Of a stretch of 64,000 nucleotides of DNA, positions 8,977 to 17,513 are shown one piece after another; the first letter of the stretch is position 1; each line of letters opens with the position of its first letter. The notes under the pieces were generated by a model. That model saw only the letters and a list, made by a program, of their open reading frames with translations, made no database searches and was not told the origin of the DNA. The stretch is from NCBI GenBank assembly GCA_002279825.1, contig NCCV01000003.1, positions 553,643-617,642 on the forward strand, read 5' to 3'. Position numbers and translations under genes: made by a program. This DNA is from Sphingomonadales bacterium 12-68-11. Lineage in GTDB: Bacteria; Pseudomonadota; Alphaproteobacteria; Sphingomonadales; Sphingomonadaceae.

Positions 8977-9996
8977 CTAGAATCCGGCGGAAAGTGTCAC
9001 CGCCGCACCGCTGGCCGGTGCGGCCGTGCCGGCGACGCGGAGGCGGAAATCGGCGGCGATCCGCGCGCGCCCCGAGCCGAGCGGGAAAGAGGCCGAAGCG
9101 GTCGGCCCGATGTCGAGCCGCGCCGCCCCGGTCTGCGCGCCGCCCCACCCGCCCGCGCCGGCGGTGAATTCCGCCTCGCCGCGCCGGGCTATCGGCCGCT
9201 CGGCCCGCGCCTGCCCGTCGACGAATGCCGTGGCCCGGTCGCCGCCGACATAACCGGCCTGCAAGTAGGCCTCGCCGCGCAGCCCGAGCGGCAGCCGCTG
9301 CGGCGACAGCTCGGTAACGGCGAACAGCGCCGGCCGCACGGCGGCCTCGCCCCCGCTCTCGCCCACGCGTGCTTCGGCGTAAACGCGGAGCGGAAGCGCA
9401 GGAAGCGGGCGAGCCGAGAGGCCGGCCGCGAGTTCGCGTTCGCGCGGTCCTGCCAAAGCTGCGCTCGCGCGTGCGTAAGCCTGCACGTCATGCGCAGCTC
9501 CGGGGGCGAGCTGGTAACGCAGCACCGCACCAGCCTGGCTCCGGCCGTAACTCGGCTGGACCGCGAGCTGCGGCTCGGCGCTGTCCTGGCGCGCCAGCAG
9601 CCAGGCGTCGACCGCCCACCGCGCAATGCGGCGATTCGTGTCCGTGACCGGCGGAGCTGCGGCAGGGGCGGCCCGCGGGCCGGAGAACTCGGGCAAACCG
9701 GGCGTGTTCATCCCCGGCACAGGGCCGCCCATCCGGGGCGCAACAGGGTAGCTTCCCCTGGGATCCGCCGGAGCCAGCGGCCGAACTTTCGACCGGGTGT
9801 TCGTAGCGGCCACGGGCGGCGGACCCCCTGCCGCATCCGCTGCGATCGGCCCAGCACTGGCACTCAGCCGAGCGCCCGTCGCAGCGACCATTTCGAACGG
9901 CGCCACCCATAGCGCTCCGCGCGCAGCGAGCCAGCCTGCCAGAACGGCCCCGACCAGCAACAGCGGCTGGCCGCGGAAGGCCGTGCGCCGCGTCAC
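8977..9996 (-). CDS. Predicted outer-membrane beta-barrel partner of the NfrB-like glycosyltransferase
   Basis: A 339-residue protein with an N-terminal hydrophobic helix (about residues 10-32), a Pro/Ala-rich linker (35-125) and a C-terminal half of alternating short beta segments (such as QAYARASAALAG, LRVYAEARVG, GEAYLQAGYVGG) ending in Phe, the hallmark of an outer-membrane barrel. GTG start at 9996 overlaps the glycosyltransferase stop as GTGA, so the two are coupled. I do not recognise a named family with certainty; by context it resembles the C-terminal barrel of NfrA, the outer-membrane partner of NfrB. It may export the glycan made by its neighbour. Confidence 0.6.
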   Translation of the reverse strand: MTRRTAFRGQPLLLVGAVLAGWLAARGALWVAPFEMVAATGARLSASAGPIAADAAGGPPPVAATNTRSKVRPLAPADPRGSYPVAPRMGGPVPGMNTPGLPEFSGPRAAPAAAPPVTDTNRRIARWAVDAWLLARQDSAEPQLAVQPSYGRSQAGAVLRYQLAPGAAHDVQAYARASAALAGPRERELAAGLSARPLPALPLRVYAEARVGESGGEAAVRPALFAVTELSPQRLPLGLRGEAYLQAGYVGGDRATAFVDGQARAERPIARRGEAEFTAGAGGWGGAQTGAARLDIGPTASASFPLGSGRARIAADFRLRVAGTAAPASGAAVTLSAGF

Positions 9997-11384
9997 GCCG
10001 GCAGTTCACGCGCGGCTGGATGGGTATCATGAAAGGTCTTGTCCCAGCGCGCCGCCGCGCCCCGCAGCGTCCGATAGTAAGCCCAGGTTCCGCGCCGCCC
10101 GGCCATGATCGCGATCGCATTGGCCACGGGGATGCGCAGCACGGCCCGCGCCCCTTCGAGCGGCCCATATTCGCGGGCCGTGAAAGCCCAGCGCACCAGC
10201 GCGCGCCAGGCAAAGGCCGCGAGGTTGAGCGCAATCAGCCAGTCGCGCAGCGGATCCGGCTGCCAGGGTCTGATCCAGCCGAACGCGCTCGCCAGCCAGA
10301 CCACCGGCGCGAGCACCAGCACGCTATAGCCGACGAACAGCACCAATGCCGAGAGCGGCCCGCGCCGATCGCGCAAGCGCATCCATCGCTCCGCCGCGCC
10401 GCCGGTCCAGCCCATTCGGTCCCAACCTTGCAGCGCGATGCCGTGGACCCAGCGGGCTTTCTGCCGCACCGCCTGATCGATCCGGGCCGGGAAGCACGCA
10501 CGTGTTGCCACCAGCCGGCCATCCTCGCCGCGCGCCCTGAGGAACCGCGCCCGCCCGCCAGCTTCGCGGATGCGGAGGCCAAGCTCGTAATCCTCGGTGA
10601 GCGAATCGATCGCGAACGGGCCGGGAGCGCCGAGTTGCCCGGCCACCGTCTCAAGCATCTCTCGCGCAAAGGCGCAGCCCACGCCCGACGCCGGCAAGCC
10701 CACGCCGAGCGCCTCGCGCACGATCATCGCCTTGCCGTGCGATTCGGCGAATTCCTCGCAGTAATGGCTCCCAACCAGGCGCGAGCGCGGCTGCGGTTCG
10801 GGAAGGACCGGCAGCTGGACGAAGGCTGCCTCGCCGATCGCCTGGTCGAGCAGCGCCAGTGCCGCGGGATCGACCATGTCTTCGGCATCGTGCAGCAGCA
10901 CCATGCGGAAGCGCGCGCCGGTCCGCCGTTCATCCGTTTCGAGCGCGGCATAAAGCCGATTGAGGCAATCGGCTTTGGTGGTCGGACCGTCGCGCCCCAA
11001 CACTACCAGCCGCACGCGTGGATCGCCCGCGGCCCCGCGCAGCGCGGCGTGCATGGTCGCGGGATCGTTGCGGTAACAGCCGACATAGAGCCGCCAGCAC
11101 TGCTGCGGCCAGGCAGCAAGCGCGTGGGCGACGGTGTGCGCGATCACCCGCTCTTCGTGCCAGCACGGGATCAACACCGCCGCCGGACCTGCCAGCGGCA
11201 CAGAGCGTACCTGACTGCGATCGATACGCCTGGTCTGCGGGCCGCGCGTCACCCGCAGCCAAAGCCAGATGGCGTCGACCGCCAACTCGTCAAGCGCACC
11301 GAACAAAAAGAATACTCCCGCGAACAGCAGCAATTCGTGTTCGACAAGCGCCAGCCATTCAAGCGGTGTGAATTCGTCCGGCAC
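9993..11384 (-). CDS. NfrB-like processive family 2 glycosyltransferase
   Basis: A 463-residue membrane glycosyltransferase. After an N-terminal helix (about residues 12-35) comes a GT-A fold: AVLIPCWHEERVI at about 66, the DxD-like HDAED motif near 156, TEDYELGLRI, and QKARWVHG (the QxxRW motif of processive GT2 enzymes), then two or three C-terminal helices. This matches the phage-N4 adsorption protein B (NfrB) family. It lacks the extra C-terminal regulatory domain of E. coli NfrB, which runs to about 745 residues. GTG at 11384, preceded by AGGGGGG, is chosen because the open frame upstream of it is not protein-like and overlaps the nhaA leader. Confidence 0.82.
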   Translation of the reverse strand: MPDEFTPLEWLALVEHELLLFAGVFFLFGALDELAVDAIWLWLRVTRGPQTRRIDRSQVRSVPLAGPAAVLIPCWHEERVIAHTVAHALAAWPQQCWRLYVGCYRNDPATMHAALRGAAGDPRVRLVVLGRDGPTTKADCLNRLYAALETDERRTGARFRMVLLHDAEDMVDPAALALLDQAIGEAAFVQLPVLPEPQPRSRLVGSHYCEEFAESHGKAMIVREALGVGLPASGVGCAFAREMLETVAGQLGAPGPFAIDSLTEDYELGLRIREAGGRARFLRARGEDGRLVATRACFPARIDQAVRQKARWVHGIALQGWDRMGWTGGAAERWMRLRDRRGPLSALVLFVGYSVLVLAPVVWLASAFGWIRPWQPDPLRDWLIALNLAAFAWRALVRWAFTAREYGPLEGARAVLRIPVANAIAIMAGRRGTWAYYRTLRGAAARWDKTFHDTHPAARELPA

Positions 11385-11496
11385 AAGCCCCCCTTGCCCG
11401 TCTCTTTCAATACTTAATCTAGACCCCTCTGAACTTCGGAGCAATTGTCTGCCGGGAAGAGTTGCAACCAAAGTGAAACTGATGAAAAGGGCGAAA

Positions 11497-12696
11497 ATGA
11501 CTCGAAAAGTGGCCCGCCCCCGCCTGCTCGATGCCGCCGCGCGCCCCTTCAAGGCGCTGTTCGTTAGCGATGCCTTCGGCGGCGTGCTGCTGATCGCGGT
11601 CGCGGTGCTGGCAATCGTGGCCGCCAACTCGGCGTGGTCGCAGGGCTATCACGCGCTGTTTCACGCCACGCTGCCGTGGAGCCCGGTGCCGAAGCTCGAC
11701 ACGCTGCATTTGTGGATCAACGACGGGCTGATGGCGGTTTTCTTCTTCGTCGTCGGGCTGGAGGTGAAGCGCGAAATCGTCATCGGCAACCTCGCCGATC
11801 CGCGCTCGCGCCGCTTGCCGGTGGTCGCGGCGATCGCCGGGATGGCCGTGCCGGCGCTGGTCTATCTGGCGATCGCGGGCGGCGAACCTGGTCTGGTGGA
11901 CGGCTGGGCGATACCCGCCGCGACAGATATCGCCTTTGCGATGGGCGTCGTCGGGTTGCTCGGCACCCGCGTCCCCGGGCCGCTCCGCCTGTTTCTGCTG
12001 ACCGTGGCGATCGTCGATGACATCGGCGCGGTGCTGGTCATCGCGCTCGCCTACACCTCGGGGATCGACCTCGCCTGGCTGCTGGGCGGTCTGCTGGCAT
12101 TCGCCGGCATGGTCGCGCTCAACCGGGCGGGAGTGATCCGCGGCTGGCCCTATGTGATCGGCGCCGCCGGCCTATGGTTGTGCGTACTCCATTCCGGCGT
12201 GCATGCCACCGTGGCCGGCGTCGTGGCGGCGCTCACGATCCCGACGCGCGCCGTGGGCGATCACGGCAGCCTGCTCGAAGCGATGGAGCACGCGCTGGTG
12301 CGGTGGAACGCCTACCTGATCGTACCGCTGTTCGGTTTCGCCAATGCCGGGGTCGCGCTGGCCGGGCTCGGGCTGGCGGCGCTGCTCGATCCGCTGCCGC
12401 TGGCCATCGGCGCCGGCCTGGTGATCGGCAAGCAGATGGGAATTTTCGGCAGCGTCTGGGCGGCCGACCGGCTCGGTTTCGCGCGCCGCCCGGAAGGCTC
12501 GAGCTGGGCGCAGATCTGGGGCATCAGTCTGCTGTGCGGAATCGGCTTCACGATGAGCCTGTTCATCGGCGCGCTGGCGTTCCCGTACGAACCGGTGCTG
12601 ATCGAGGAAGCGAAGCTCGGCGTGCTGGCGGGTTCGCTGGTCTCGGCGCTGCTCGGCTATGCGGTTCTGCGGCTCGCCCGGCCGGCCAAAGCGTAG
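11497..12696 (+). CDS. nhaA: Na+/H+ antiporter NhaA
   Basis: Twelve-helix inner-membrane antiporter (399 residues) that expels Na+ or Li+ in exchange for protons at alkaline pH. Diagnostic segments are the first-helix LLIAVAVLAIVAANS, VGLEVKREIV, ATDIAFAMGVVGLLG (the helix IV Asp133 equivalent), LTVAIVDDIGAVLVIALAYTS (the Asp163-Asp164 pair that binds the ion), and GKQMGIF (the Lys300 equivalent). ATG 11497 is preferred because AAAAGG lies 6 nt before it; an ATG at 11482 is also in frame. Its stop abuts the stop of the convergent DUF3297 gene with no spacer. Confidence 0.95.
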   Translation: MTRKVARPRLLDAAARPFKALFVSDAFGGVLLIAVAVLAIVAANSAWSQGYHALFHATLPWSPVPKLDTLHLWINDGLMAVFFFVVGLEVKREIVIGNLADPRSRRLPVVAAIAGMAVPALVYLAIAGGEPGLVDGWAIPAATDIAFAMGVVGLLGTRVPGPLRLFLLTVAIVDDIGAVLVIALAYTSGIDLAWLLGGLLAFAGMVALNRAGVIRGWPYVIGAAGLWLCVLHSGVHATVAGVVAALTIPTRAVGDHGSLLEAMEHALVRWNAYLIVPLFGFANAGVALAGLGLAALLDPLPLAIGAGLVIGKQMGIFGSVWAADRLGFARRPEGSSWAQIWGISLLCGIGFTMSLFIGALAFPYEPVLIEEAKLGVLAGSLVSALLGYAVLRLARPAKA

Positions 12697-13014
12697 CTAG
12701 TTCGCCTTCGCGACCGGGGCGCCTTCGCCGAGATCTTCGAACCAAGCTTCGACCGGCCCGCTGAGCTTGATCGTGAGCGGGCGGCCGCGGCGGTCGAGCG
12801 ACTTGCCGGCCTGCACCCGCACCCAGCCTTCGGAGATCGAATATTCCTCGATGTTCGTGCGCACCGCGCCCTTGAAACGGATGCCGACGCCGCGCTTGAG
12901 CACGGCTTCGTCGAAATGCTCGCTCGCCGGATCGATCGCGAGGTGATCGGGAGGGATGTCGGCGCCGGAGAGGCTCGCGGTGTCAGGCGCGGTGTCGGGG
13001 GTGTCTTCGCTCAT
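12697..13014 (-). CDS. DUF3297 family protein
   Basis: Small acidic protein of 105 residues. The conserved block from residue 22 onward (PDHLAIDPASEHFDEAVL, RGVGIRFKG, RTNIEEYSISEGWVRVQAGKS, PLTIKLSGPVEAWFEDLG) is the DUF3297 signature. The function is unknown; the glutathione-peroxidase label sometimes attached to such proteins is not supported by any visible catalytic motif. ATG 13014 is chosen over one 18 nt upstream because residues before it are not conserved in the family. It lies 33 nt downstream of another small gene on the same strand, so they may share a transcript. Confidence 0.85.
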   Translation of the reverse strand: MSEDTPDTAPDTASLSGADIPPDHLAIDPASEHFDEAVLKRGVGIRFKGAVRTNIEEYSISEGWVRVQAGKSLDRRGRPLTIKLSGPVEAWFEDLGEGAPVAKAN

Positions 13015-13047
13015 GGCCGGTGCCGCTGGCACGCCCGGCCGGCAAAA

Positions 13048-13281
13048 TCAATCGGGCGCGGCGGGAGTTTCGGCCGGCGCATCGGGCTGCGGTGGGCTTT
13101 CCATGGGCGAACTGTCCGGACGGTCGAAATCTCCCTGGTCGGGGGAGATCTCGTCAGGCGTGCGGCCGGGCTCGATTTCGTCGCTGCGGCCGGGGACGAT
13201 CTCGTCCGGGCCCTGGCCGGGCCGGTCGCGGTCGCCACCGCGCGGATCGAGCGTCGAATCGGGATAGGGATTGCTGGCCAT
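13048..13281 (-). CDS. Small Pro/Asp-rich hypothetical protein
   Basis: A 77-residue, strongly acidic and probably disordered protein. It carries a repeated pattern of short Asp-Glu-Ile-x-Pro units: PDEIVPG, SDEIEPG and PDEISPD, each preceded by Gly/Arg. No hydrophobic segment or catalytic motif is visible. ATG 13281 has a good ribosome site (GAGGAG, 7 nt upstream), which supports it as a real gene in spite of its low complexity. I recall similar short proteins in other sphingomonads but cannot assign a role. It lies upstream of, and in line with, the DUF3297 gene. Confidence 0.65.
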   Translation of the reverse strand: MASNPYPDSTLDPRGGDRDRPGQGPDEIVPGRSDEIEPGRTPDEISPDQGDFDRPDSSPMESPPQPDAPAETPAAPD

Positions 13282-13422
13282 TGGACTGCTCCTCGTTCGA
13301 TGGTTCAACGCGCGTCGAAGCCAGCCTGTTCCACGCGCGCTCGATGCTTGCCCTTTTTCCTGCGCCGCCCTAAGGGCGCGGCTTCGTTTCGGCAGGCTAC
13401 GGCCTGCACGGTTCGTCGGGCC

Positions 13423-13507
13423 GCGGGCGTGGCGGAACTGGTAGACGCGCTGGATTTAGGTTCCAGTATCGCAAGATGTGGGGGTTCGAGTCCCTTCGCC
13501 CGCACCA
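13423..13507 (+). tRNA. tRNA-Leu (anticodon UAG)
   Basis: The acceptor stem GCGGGCG pairs with CGCCCGC and the CCA end is encoded. The anticodon stem CTGGA/TCCAG encloses the loop TTTAGGT, giving anticodon TAG (reads CUN codons). A long variable arm and the GGTTCGAGTCC T-arm identify it as a class II tRNA-Leu. It stands alone, 50 nt before tig. Confidence 0.96.
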
Positions 13508-13557
13508 GACTCCCTGGCGCAGGCGGCGGCGGAGAGAGAATTCGGAAGGCTGAGTGA

Positions 13558-15138
13558 ATGCAGATCGTTGAAACCACCAACCAGGGCCTGAAGCGCGCCT
13601 ACACCGTCACGATCCCGGCGCAGGACATTGCCGCGCGGATCGACGCCGAGGTGAAGAAGGTCGCCCCGCAAGTGCGGATGCCGGGCTTCCGGCCGGGCAA
13701 AGTGCCCGCTAACCTGATCAAGAAGATGCATGGTCCCGCCCTGCACTCCGACGCGTTCAACGCCAGCCTGCGCGAATCGGTCGATGCGCTGATGCGCGAA
13801 AAGCACCTGCGTCCGGCGCTGCAGCCCAAGGTCGACCTCGCCGAAGGCTATGAGGAAGGCAAGGATGCCGAGCTGACGGTCGAGCTCGAAGTGCTGCCCG
13901 ACATCGAGACCCCGTCGATCGACGACCTCGCGCTCGAGCGGCTGACCGTGCCGGTTTCCGACACCGCGCTCGACGAGACGCTCGAGCGTCTGGCCAAGAA
14001 CCAGAAGCACTACGGCGACGCGCCGAAGAGCCGCAAGGCCGCCGAAGGCGACCAGGTGGTGATCGACTTCACCGGCCGGATCGATGGCGTCGAGTTCGAA
14101 GGCGGCAAGGCCGAAGGCACTGCGCTGGTGCTCGGCTCGGGCCAGTTCATCCCCGGCTTCGAGGATCAACTGGTCGGCGCCAAGACCGGCGAGACGCGCA
14201 CCGTCAAGATCACTTTCCCGGCCGACTATCCGGCCGAGAACCTCAAGGGCCGCGACGCCGAGTTCGAAGTCGCGGTGCAGCAGGTCAAAGTCGAAAGCGA
14301 CCCGAAGATCGACGACGAGTTCGCCAAGGCGCTCGGCCTCGACAGCCTCGACAAGCTCAAGGAGCTGCTCAAGGTCCAGCTCGAGCAGGAAAGCGCCGGG
14401 CTGACGCGCACGCAGATGAAGCGCCAACTTCTCGACAAGCTGGCCGCCCGCCACCGCTTCGAAGTGCCGCAGACCATGGTCGAGGCCGAGTTCGAGCAGA
14501 TCTGGCAGCAGCTCGAGGCGGAAGTCGCCAAGGAAGCCGATCCCGAGGCCGCGCGCGCCGAAATCGAAGCCGAGAAGGAAGACTACCGCCGTATCGCCGA
14601 GCGCCGCGTGCGGCTCGGCCTGCTGCTGTCCGAGATCGGCCAGGCCAACGGCATCGACGTGACCAACCAGGAAATGTCGATGCTCGTGCAGCAGGCCGCG
14701 CAGCAATACCGGCCCGAGGACCGCGACCGGTTCGTCGAGTACATCCGCAGCGAGCCGATGGCCGCCGCTCAGCTGCGCGCCCCGCTCTACGAAGACAAAG
14801 TGGTCGAGTTCCTGTTTGGCAAGGCCGAGGTCACCGAGCGCGAAGTGACCCGCGAGGAGCTAGAAGCGGCGATCGAAGCCGAGGAAAGCACCGATGCTCA
14901 GCTCGCGGCGGAAAAGGCCGCGGCCAAGAAGCCGGCCGCCAAGAAGAAGGCTGCTGACAAGACGCAGGCCGCAGAACAGGCCGAAAGCGCTGCCGAAGCG
15001 CCGGCCGCCAAGGCTCCGGCCAAGAAGGCCGGCGCAAAGAAGGCCGAGCCCAAGCCCGCAGCGGACGCCGAAGCTGCCGCGCCCGAGAAGAAGCCGGCGG
15101 CGAAGAAGCCCGCCGCCAAGAAGCCGGCCGCCAAGTAA
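13558..15138 (+). CDS. tig: Trigger factor, ribosome-associated chaperone
   Basis: Peptidyl-prolyl isomerase and chaperone that binds the ribosome exit tunnel. The N-terminal domain carries the ribosome-docking signature GFRPGKVP (residues 42-49). The FKBP domain spans about 155-240 (GDQVVIDFTGRIDGVEF, FIPGFEDQLVGAKTGE), followed by the helical C-terminal chaperone domain. The last 70 residues form a highly charged Ala/Lys/Pro tail with repeated AAKKP units, resembling histone-H1-like tails. This makes the protein 526 residues, against about 430-450 for most trigger factors. It lies well upstream of clpP and clpX, its usual genomic neighbours, but an amidase gene on the other strand lies between. 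Confidence 0.96.
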   Translation: MQIVETTNQGLKRAYTVTIPAQDIAARIDAEVKKVAPQVRMPGFRPGKVPANLIKKMHGPALHSDAFNASLRESVDALMREKHLRPALQPKVDLAEGYEEGKDAELTVELEVLPDIETPSIDDLALERLTVPVSDTALDETLERLAKNQKHYGDAPKSRKAAEGDQVVIDFTGRIDGVEFEGGKAEGTALVLGSGQFIPGFEDQLVGAKTGETRTVKITFPADYPAENLKGRDAEFEVAVQQVKVESDPKIDDEFAKALGLDSLDKLKELLKVQLEQESAGLTRTQMKRQLLDKLAARHRFEVPQTMVEAEFEQIWQQLEAEVAKEADPEAARAEIEAEKEDYRRIAERRVRLGLLLSEIGQANGIDVTNQEMSMLVQQAAQQYRPEDRDRFVEYIRSEPMAAAQLRAPLYEDKVVEFLFGKAEVTEREVTREELEAAIEAEESTDAQLAAEKAAAKKPAAKKKAADKTQAAEQAESAAEAPAAKAPAKKAGAKKAEPKPAADAEAAAPEKKPAAKKPAAKKPAAK

Positions 15139-15144
15139 ACGGCA

Positions 15145-15172
15145 GGCGGGTGGGCGTCAGCGCCCGCCCGCC
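15145..15172. terminator. Hairpin between convergent tig and amidase genes
   Basis: A 12-bp GC-rich stem (15145-15156 with 15161-15172, one G-T wobble) around a TCAG loop, just after the tig stop codon and overlapping the last codons of the amidase gene. No T-run follows in either direction. It may stop or stabilise the tig transcript but is a weak candidate as an intrinsic terminator. Confidence 0.4.
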
Positions 15173-16677
15173 GCTCCCGCCGTCCAGGCGGCAAGTGCAG
15201 GCTCCGGCAGCGCCGCCGTGCGCGCCCGCTCGTAGGCCGCGCCGGCCCGCAGAACCGCCGCATCGTCCCACTTCGCGCCCATGATCGAAAGCCCGACCGG
15301 CAAACCCTCGACCGCGCCCATCGGCACCGTGAGGTGCGGATAGCCGGCGATCGCCGCGAGGCTGCCCGCGCCGATCGCACCGGCAAAGTTGTCACCGTTG
15401 ACGAGATCGCTGGTCCAGGCCGGGCCGGCGGTGGGCGCGATGAGAAAGGCGACGCGGTGCACGGCGAGCAGCCGGTCGATCCCTTCGGCTCCGGCCAGGC
15501 GTAGCGAATTGCTGCGCGCCGCTGCATAAGCCGCGCGGTCGGTGGTCTCGGCCGCCCGCAGGAACAACTCCTGCCCGAACCAACGCATCTCTACCTCGGC
15601 CTGCGCGTCGTTGAAGGCGATCACTTCGTCGAGATTGCGCACCGGGATATCGGCTGGGGAGCCTTGGAGGTAAGCGTCGAGCCCCTCGCGCAGTTCGAAC
15701 AGCAGAACGGTCAGCTCGTCGCGGCCCATCTCGCCCGGCTCAGCATAGTCGATCTCGACCAGCTCGGCGCCGGCGCGGCGCAGGTCGGCGAGCGCTTGTT
15801 CGAACAGCACGGTGACGCGCGGCTGGCTGCCGACCTGATTGCGCATGACCCCGACCCGCACTCCTGCGAGCGAAGCGGCGGCCAGACCCGCGGTATAGTC
15901 GGTCTTGCGGGCGTCCGCCTCGGCGGTCGCCGCATCGGCCGGATCGCTGCCCGCGATCGCGCCGAGCAGGAGCGCGGCATCGGCCACGGTGCGCGCCATA
16001 GGCCCTGGCGTGTCCTGGCTGGCGCTGATCGGCACGACATGCGTGCGGCTGACCAGGCCCACCGTGGGCTTGAACCCGACCACCCCATTGACGCTCGCCG
16101 GGCAAGTGATCGAGCCGTCGGTCTCGGTGCCGATCGCAGCCCAGGCCAGGCCCGCCGCGACCGCCGCGCCGCTGCCCGATGAAGAGCCGCAGGCGTTGCG
16201 GTCGGTGGCGTGCGGGTTGCGGGTCAGGCCGCCCACCGCGCTCCACCCGCTGCTCGAACGGACCGAGCGGATATTGGCCCATTCGCTGAGGTTGGTCTTG
16301 CCGAGCACCACCCCGCCGGCCGCGCGCAGCCGGGCGATCAGCGGCGCGTCGCGGCCGGTCCGGTTGTCCTTGAGCGCCAGGCTGCCCGCGGTGGTCGGCC
16401 ATTCGCGCGTCTCGATGTTGTCCTTGACCAGCACCGCGCGGCCTTCGAGCGGCAGCTCGGTCGCGCGCGCGGCCTCTTGCGGGGCCTGCGGGTTGACCGC
16501 GACGACCGCGTTGAGCTGCGGCCCTGCGTCATCGATTGCAGCAATCCGAGCGAGATAGCGCTCGGCCGCAGCAACCGGCTCCGACGGGCGCTCACGCAAC
16601 GTGATCGGCTCCTGCGCTTGTGCGGCCGGCACCAGGCAGACGGCGAGCAAGGCCCCCAGACATGCGGTTTCCCTCAT
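15157..16677 (-). CDS. Exported amidase-signature hydrolase
   Basis: A 506-residue protein with a Sec signal peptide (hydrophobic residues 5-20, cleavage likely after AAQAQ), so it acts in the periplasm. The amidase-signature core is complete: the catalytic Lys in LVKDNIET (near residue 90), the Gly/Ser-rich block ACGSSSGSGAAVAAGLAWAAIGTETDGS holding the cis-Ser and nucleophilic Ser, and GFKPTVGLVSR. Family members hydrolyse amides in the Ser-cisSer-Lys manner; the substrate is unknown, and a GatA role is excluded by the export signal. ATG 16677 is chosen because it starts the signal peptide; another ATG lies 12 nt upstream. Confidence 0.88.
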   Translation of the reverse strand: MRETACLGALLAVCLVPAAQAQEPITLRERPSEPVAAAERYLARIAAIDDAGPQLNAVVAVNPQAPQEAARATELPLEGRAVLVKDNIETREWPTTAGSLALKDNRTGRDAPLIARLRAAGGVVLGKTNLSEWANIRSVRSSSGWSAVGGLTRNPHATDRNACGSSSGSGAAVAAGLAWAAIGTETDGSITCPASVNGVVGFKPTVGLVSRTHVVPISASQDTPGPMARTVADAALLLGAIAGSDPADAATAEADARKTDYTAGLAAASLAGVRVGVMRNQVGSQPRVTVLFEQALADLRRAGAELVEIDYAEPGEMGRDELTVLLFELREGLDAYLQGSPADIPVRNLDEVIAFNDAQAEVEMRWFGQELFLRAAETTDRAAYAAARSNSLRLAGAEGIDRLLAVHRVAFLIAPTAGPAWTSDLVNGDNFAGAIGAGSLAAIAGYPHLTVPMGAVEGLPVGLSIMGAKWDDAAVLRAGAAYERARTAALPEPALAAWTAGAAGGR

Positions 16678-16805
16678 GCCGGGCAGCATACCGCAGTTGC
16701 GAAGCGAAGGAAGCAGAAGCTCGCGTCCGGGAATTGCGCGCCGCCCGGCCTTGAACAACTGCGCGCGAGGCGCGACATAGGCCCCCTCAGCGACGAGAGG
16801 ACCCC

Positions 16806-17495
16806 ATGATCGATCTGTTCGGCAGCGCCGACGCGCAAGGCAAGTTTCACGTTGACCCGATCACCGGCGCGCTCGTGCCGGTGGTGGTCGAGAGCACCAG
16901 CCGCGGCGAACGCAGCTTCGACATCTTCAGCCGCCTGTTGCGCGAGCGGATCGTGTTCATCACCGGCGAGGTCGAGGACCACATGGCCTCGCTGATCGTC
17001 GCCCAGTTGCTGTTTCTCGAGAGCGAGAACAGCCAGGATATCTCGATGTACATCAATTCGCCGGGCGGCGTGGTGACCGCCGGCATGGCGATCCACGACA
17101 CCATGCAGTACATCAAGCCCAAGGTCCGGACCGTCTGCGTCGGCCAGGCCGCTTCGATGGGCAGCTTCCTGCTCGCAGCCGGCGAGCCGGGCATGCGCGT
17201 GGCGCTGCCCAACGCGCGGATCATGATCCACCAGCCTTCGGGCGGCGCGCGCGGCATGGCCTCCGACATCGAGATCCAGGCGCGCGAGATCCTGCGCATC
17301 CGCCGGCGCATGAACGACCTTTACGTTCAGTACACCGGCAAGACGCTCGAAGAGATCGAGAAGGCGATGGACCGCGACACCTTCCTCGAGGCCGAGGAAG
17401 CGCTCAAGTTCGGGCTGGTCGACAAGGTTTTCGCGCATCGTCCGACCGATGAGGCGAATGCCGAGGCGAGCGGGTCGGGCGGTGCGCCGGAGTAG
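16806..17495 (+). CDS. clpP: ATP-dependent Clp protease proteolytic subunit
   Basis: Serine protease forming the 14-mer Clp barrel that degrades unfolded and tagged proteins delivered by ClpX or ClpA. The catalytic triad is visible: Ser117 in GQAASMGS, His142 in MIHQPSGG, and Asp191. The [19 protein letters not shown] block is the oxyanion-hole region. Length is 229 residues with a short Gly/Ser/Glu-rich tail. ATG at 16806 is preceded by GAGAGGACCCC. In most alphaproteobacteria clpX follows directly; here a leftward membrane-protein gene lies between. Confidence 0.97.
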   Translation: MIDLFGSADAQGKFHVDPITGALVPVVVESTSRGERSFDIFSRLLRERIVFITGEVEDHMASLIVAQLLFLESENSQDISMYINSPGGVVTAGMAIHDTMQYIKPKVRTVCVGQAASMGSFLLAAGEPGMRVALPNARIMIHQPSGGARGMASDIEIQAREILRIRRRMNDLYVQYTGKTLEEIEKAMDRDTFLEAEEALKFGLVDKVFAHRPTDEANAEASGSGGAPE

Positions 17496-17513
17496 GCTTG
17501 CCGGCTCGCAAGT

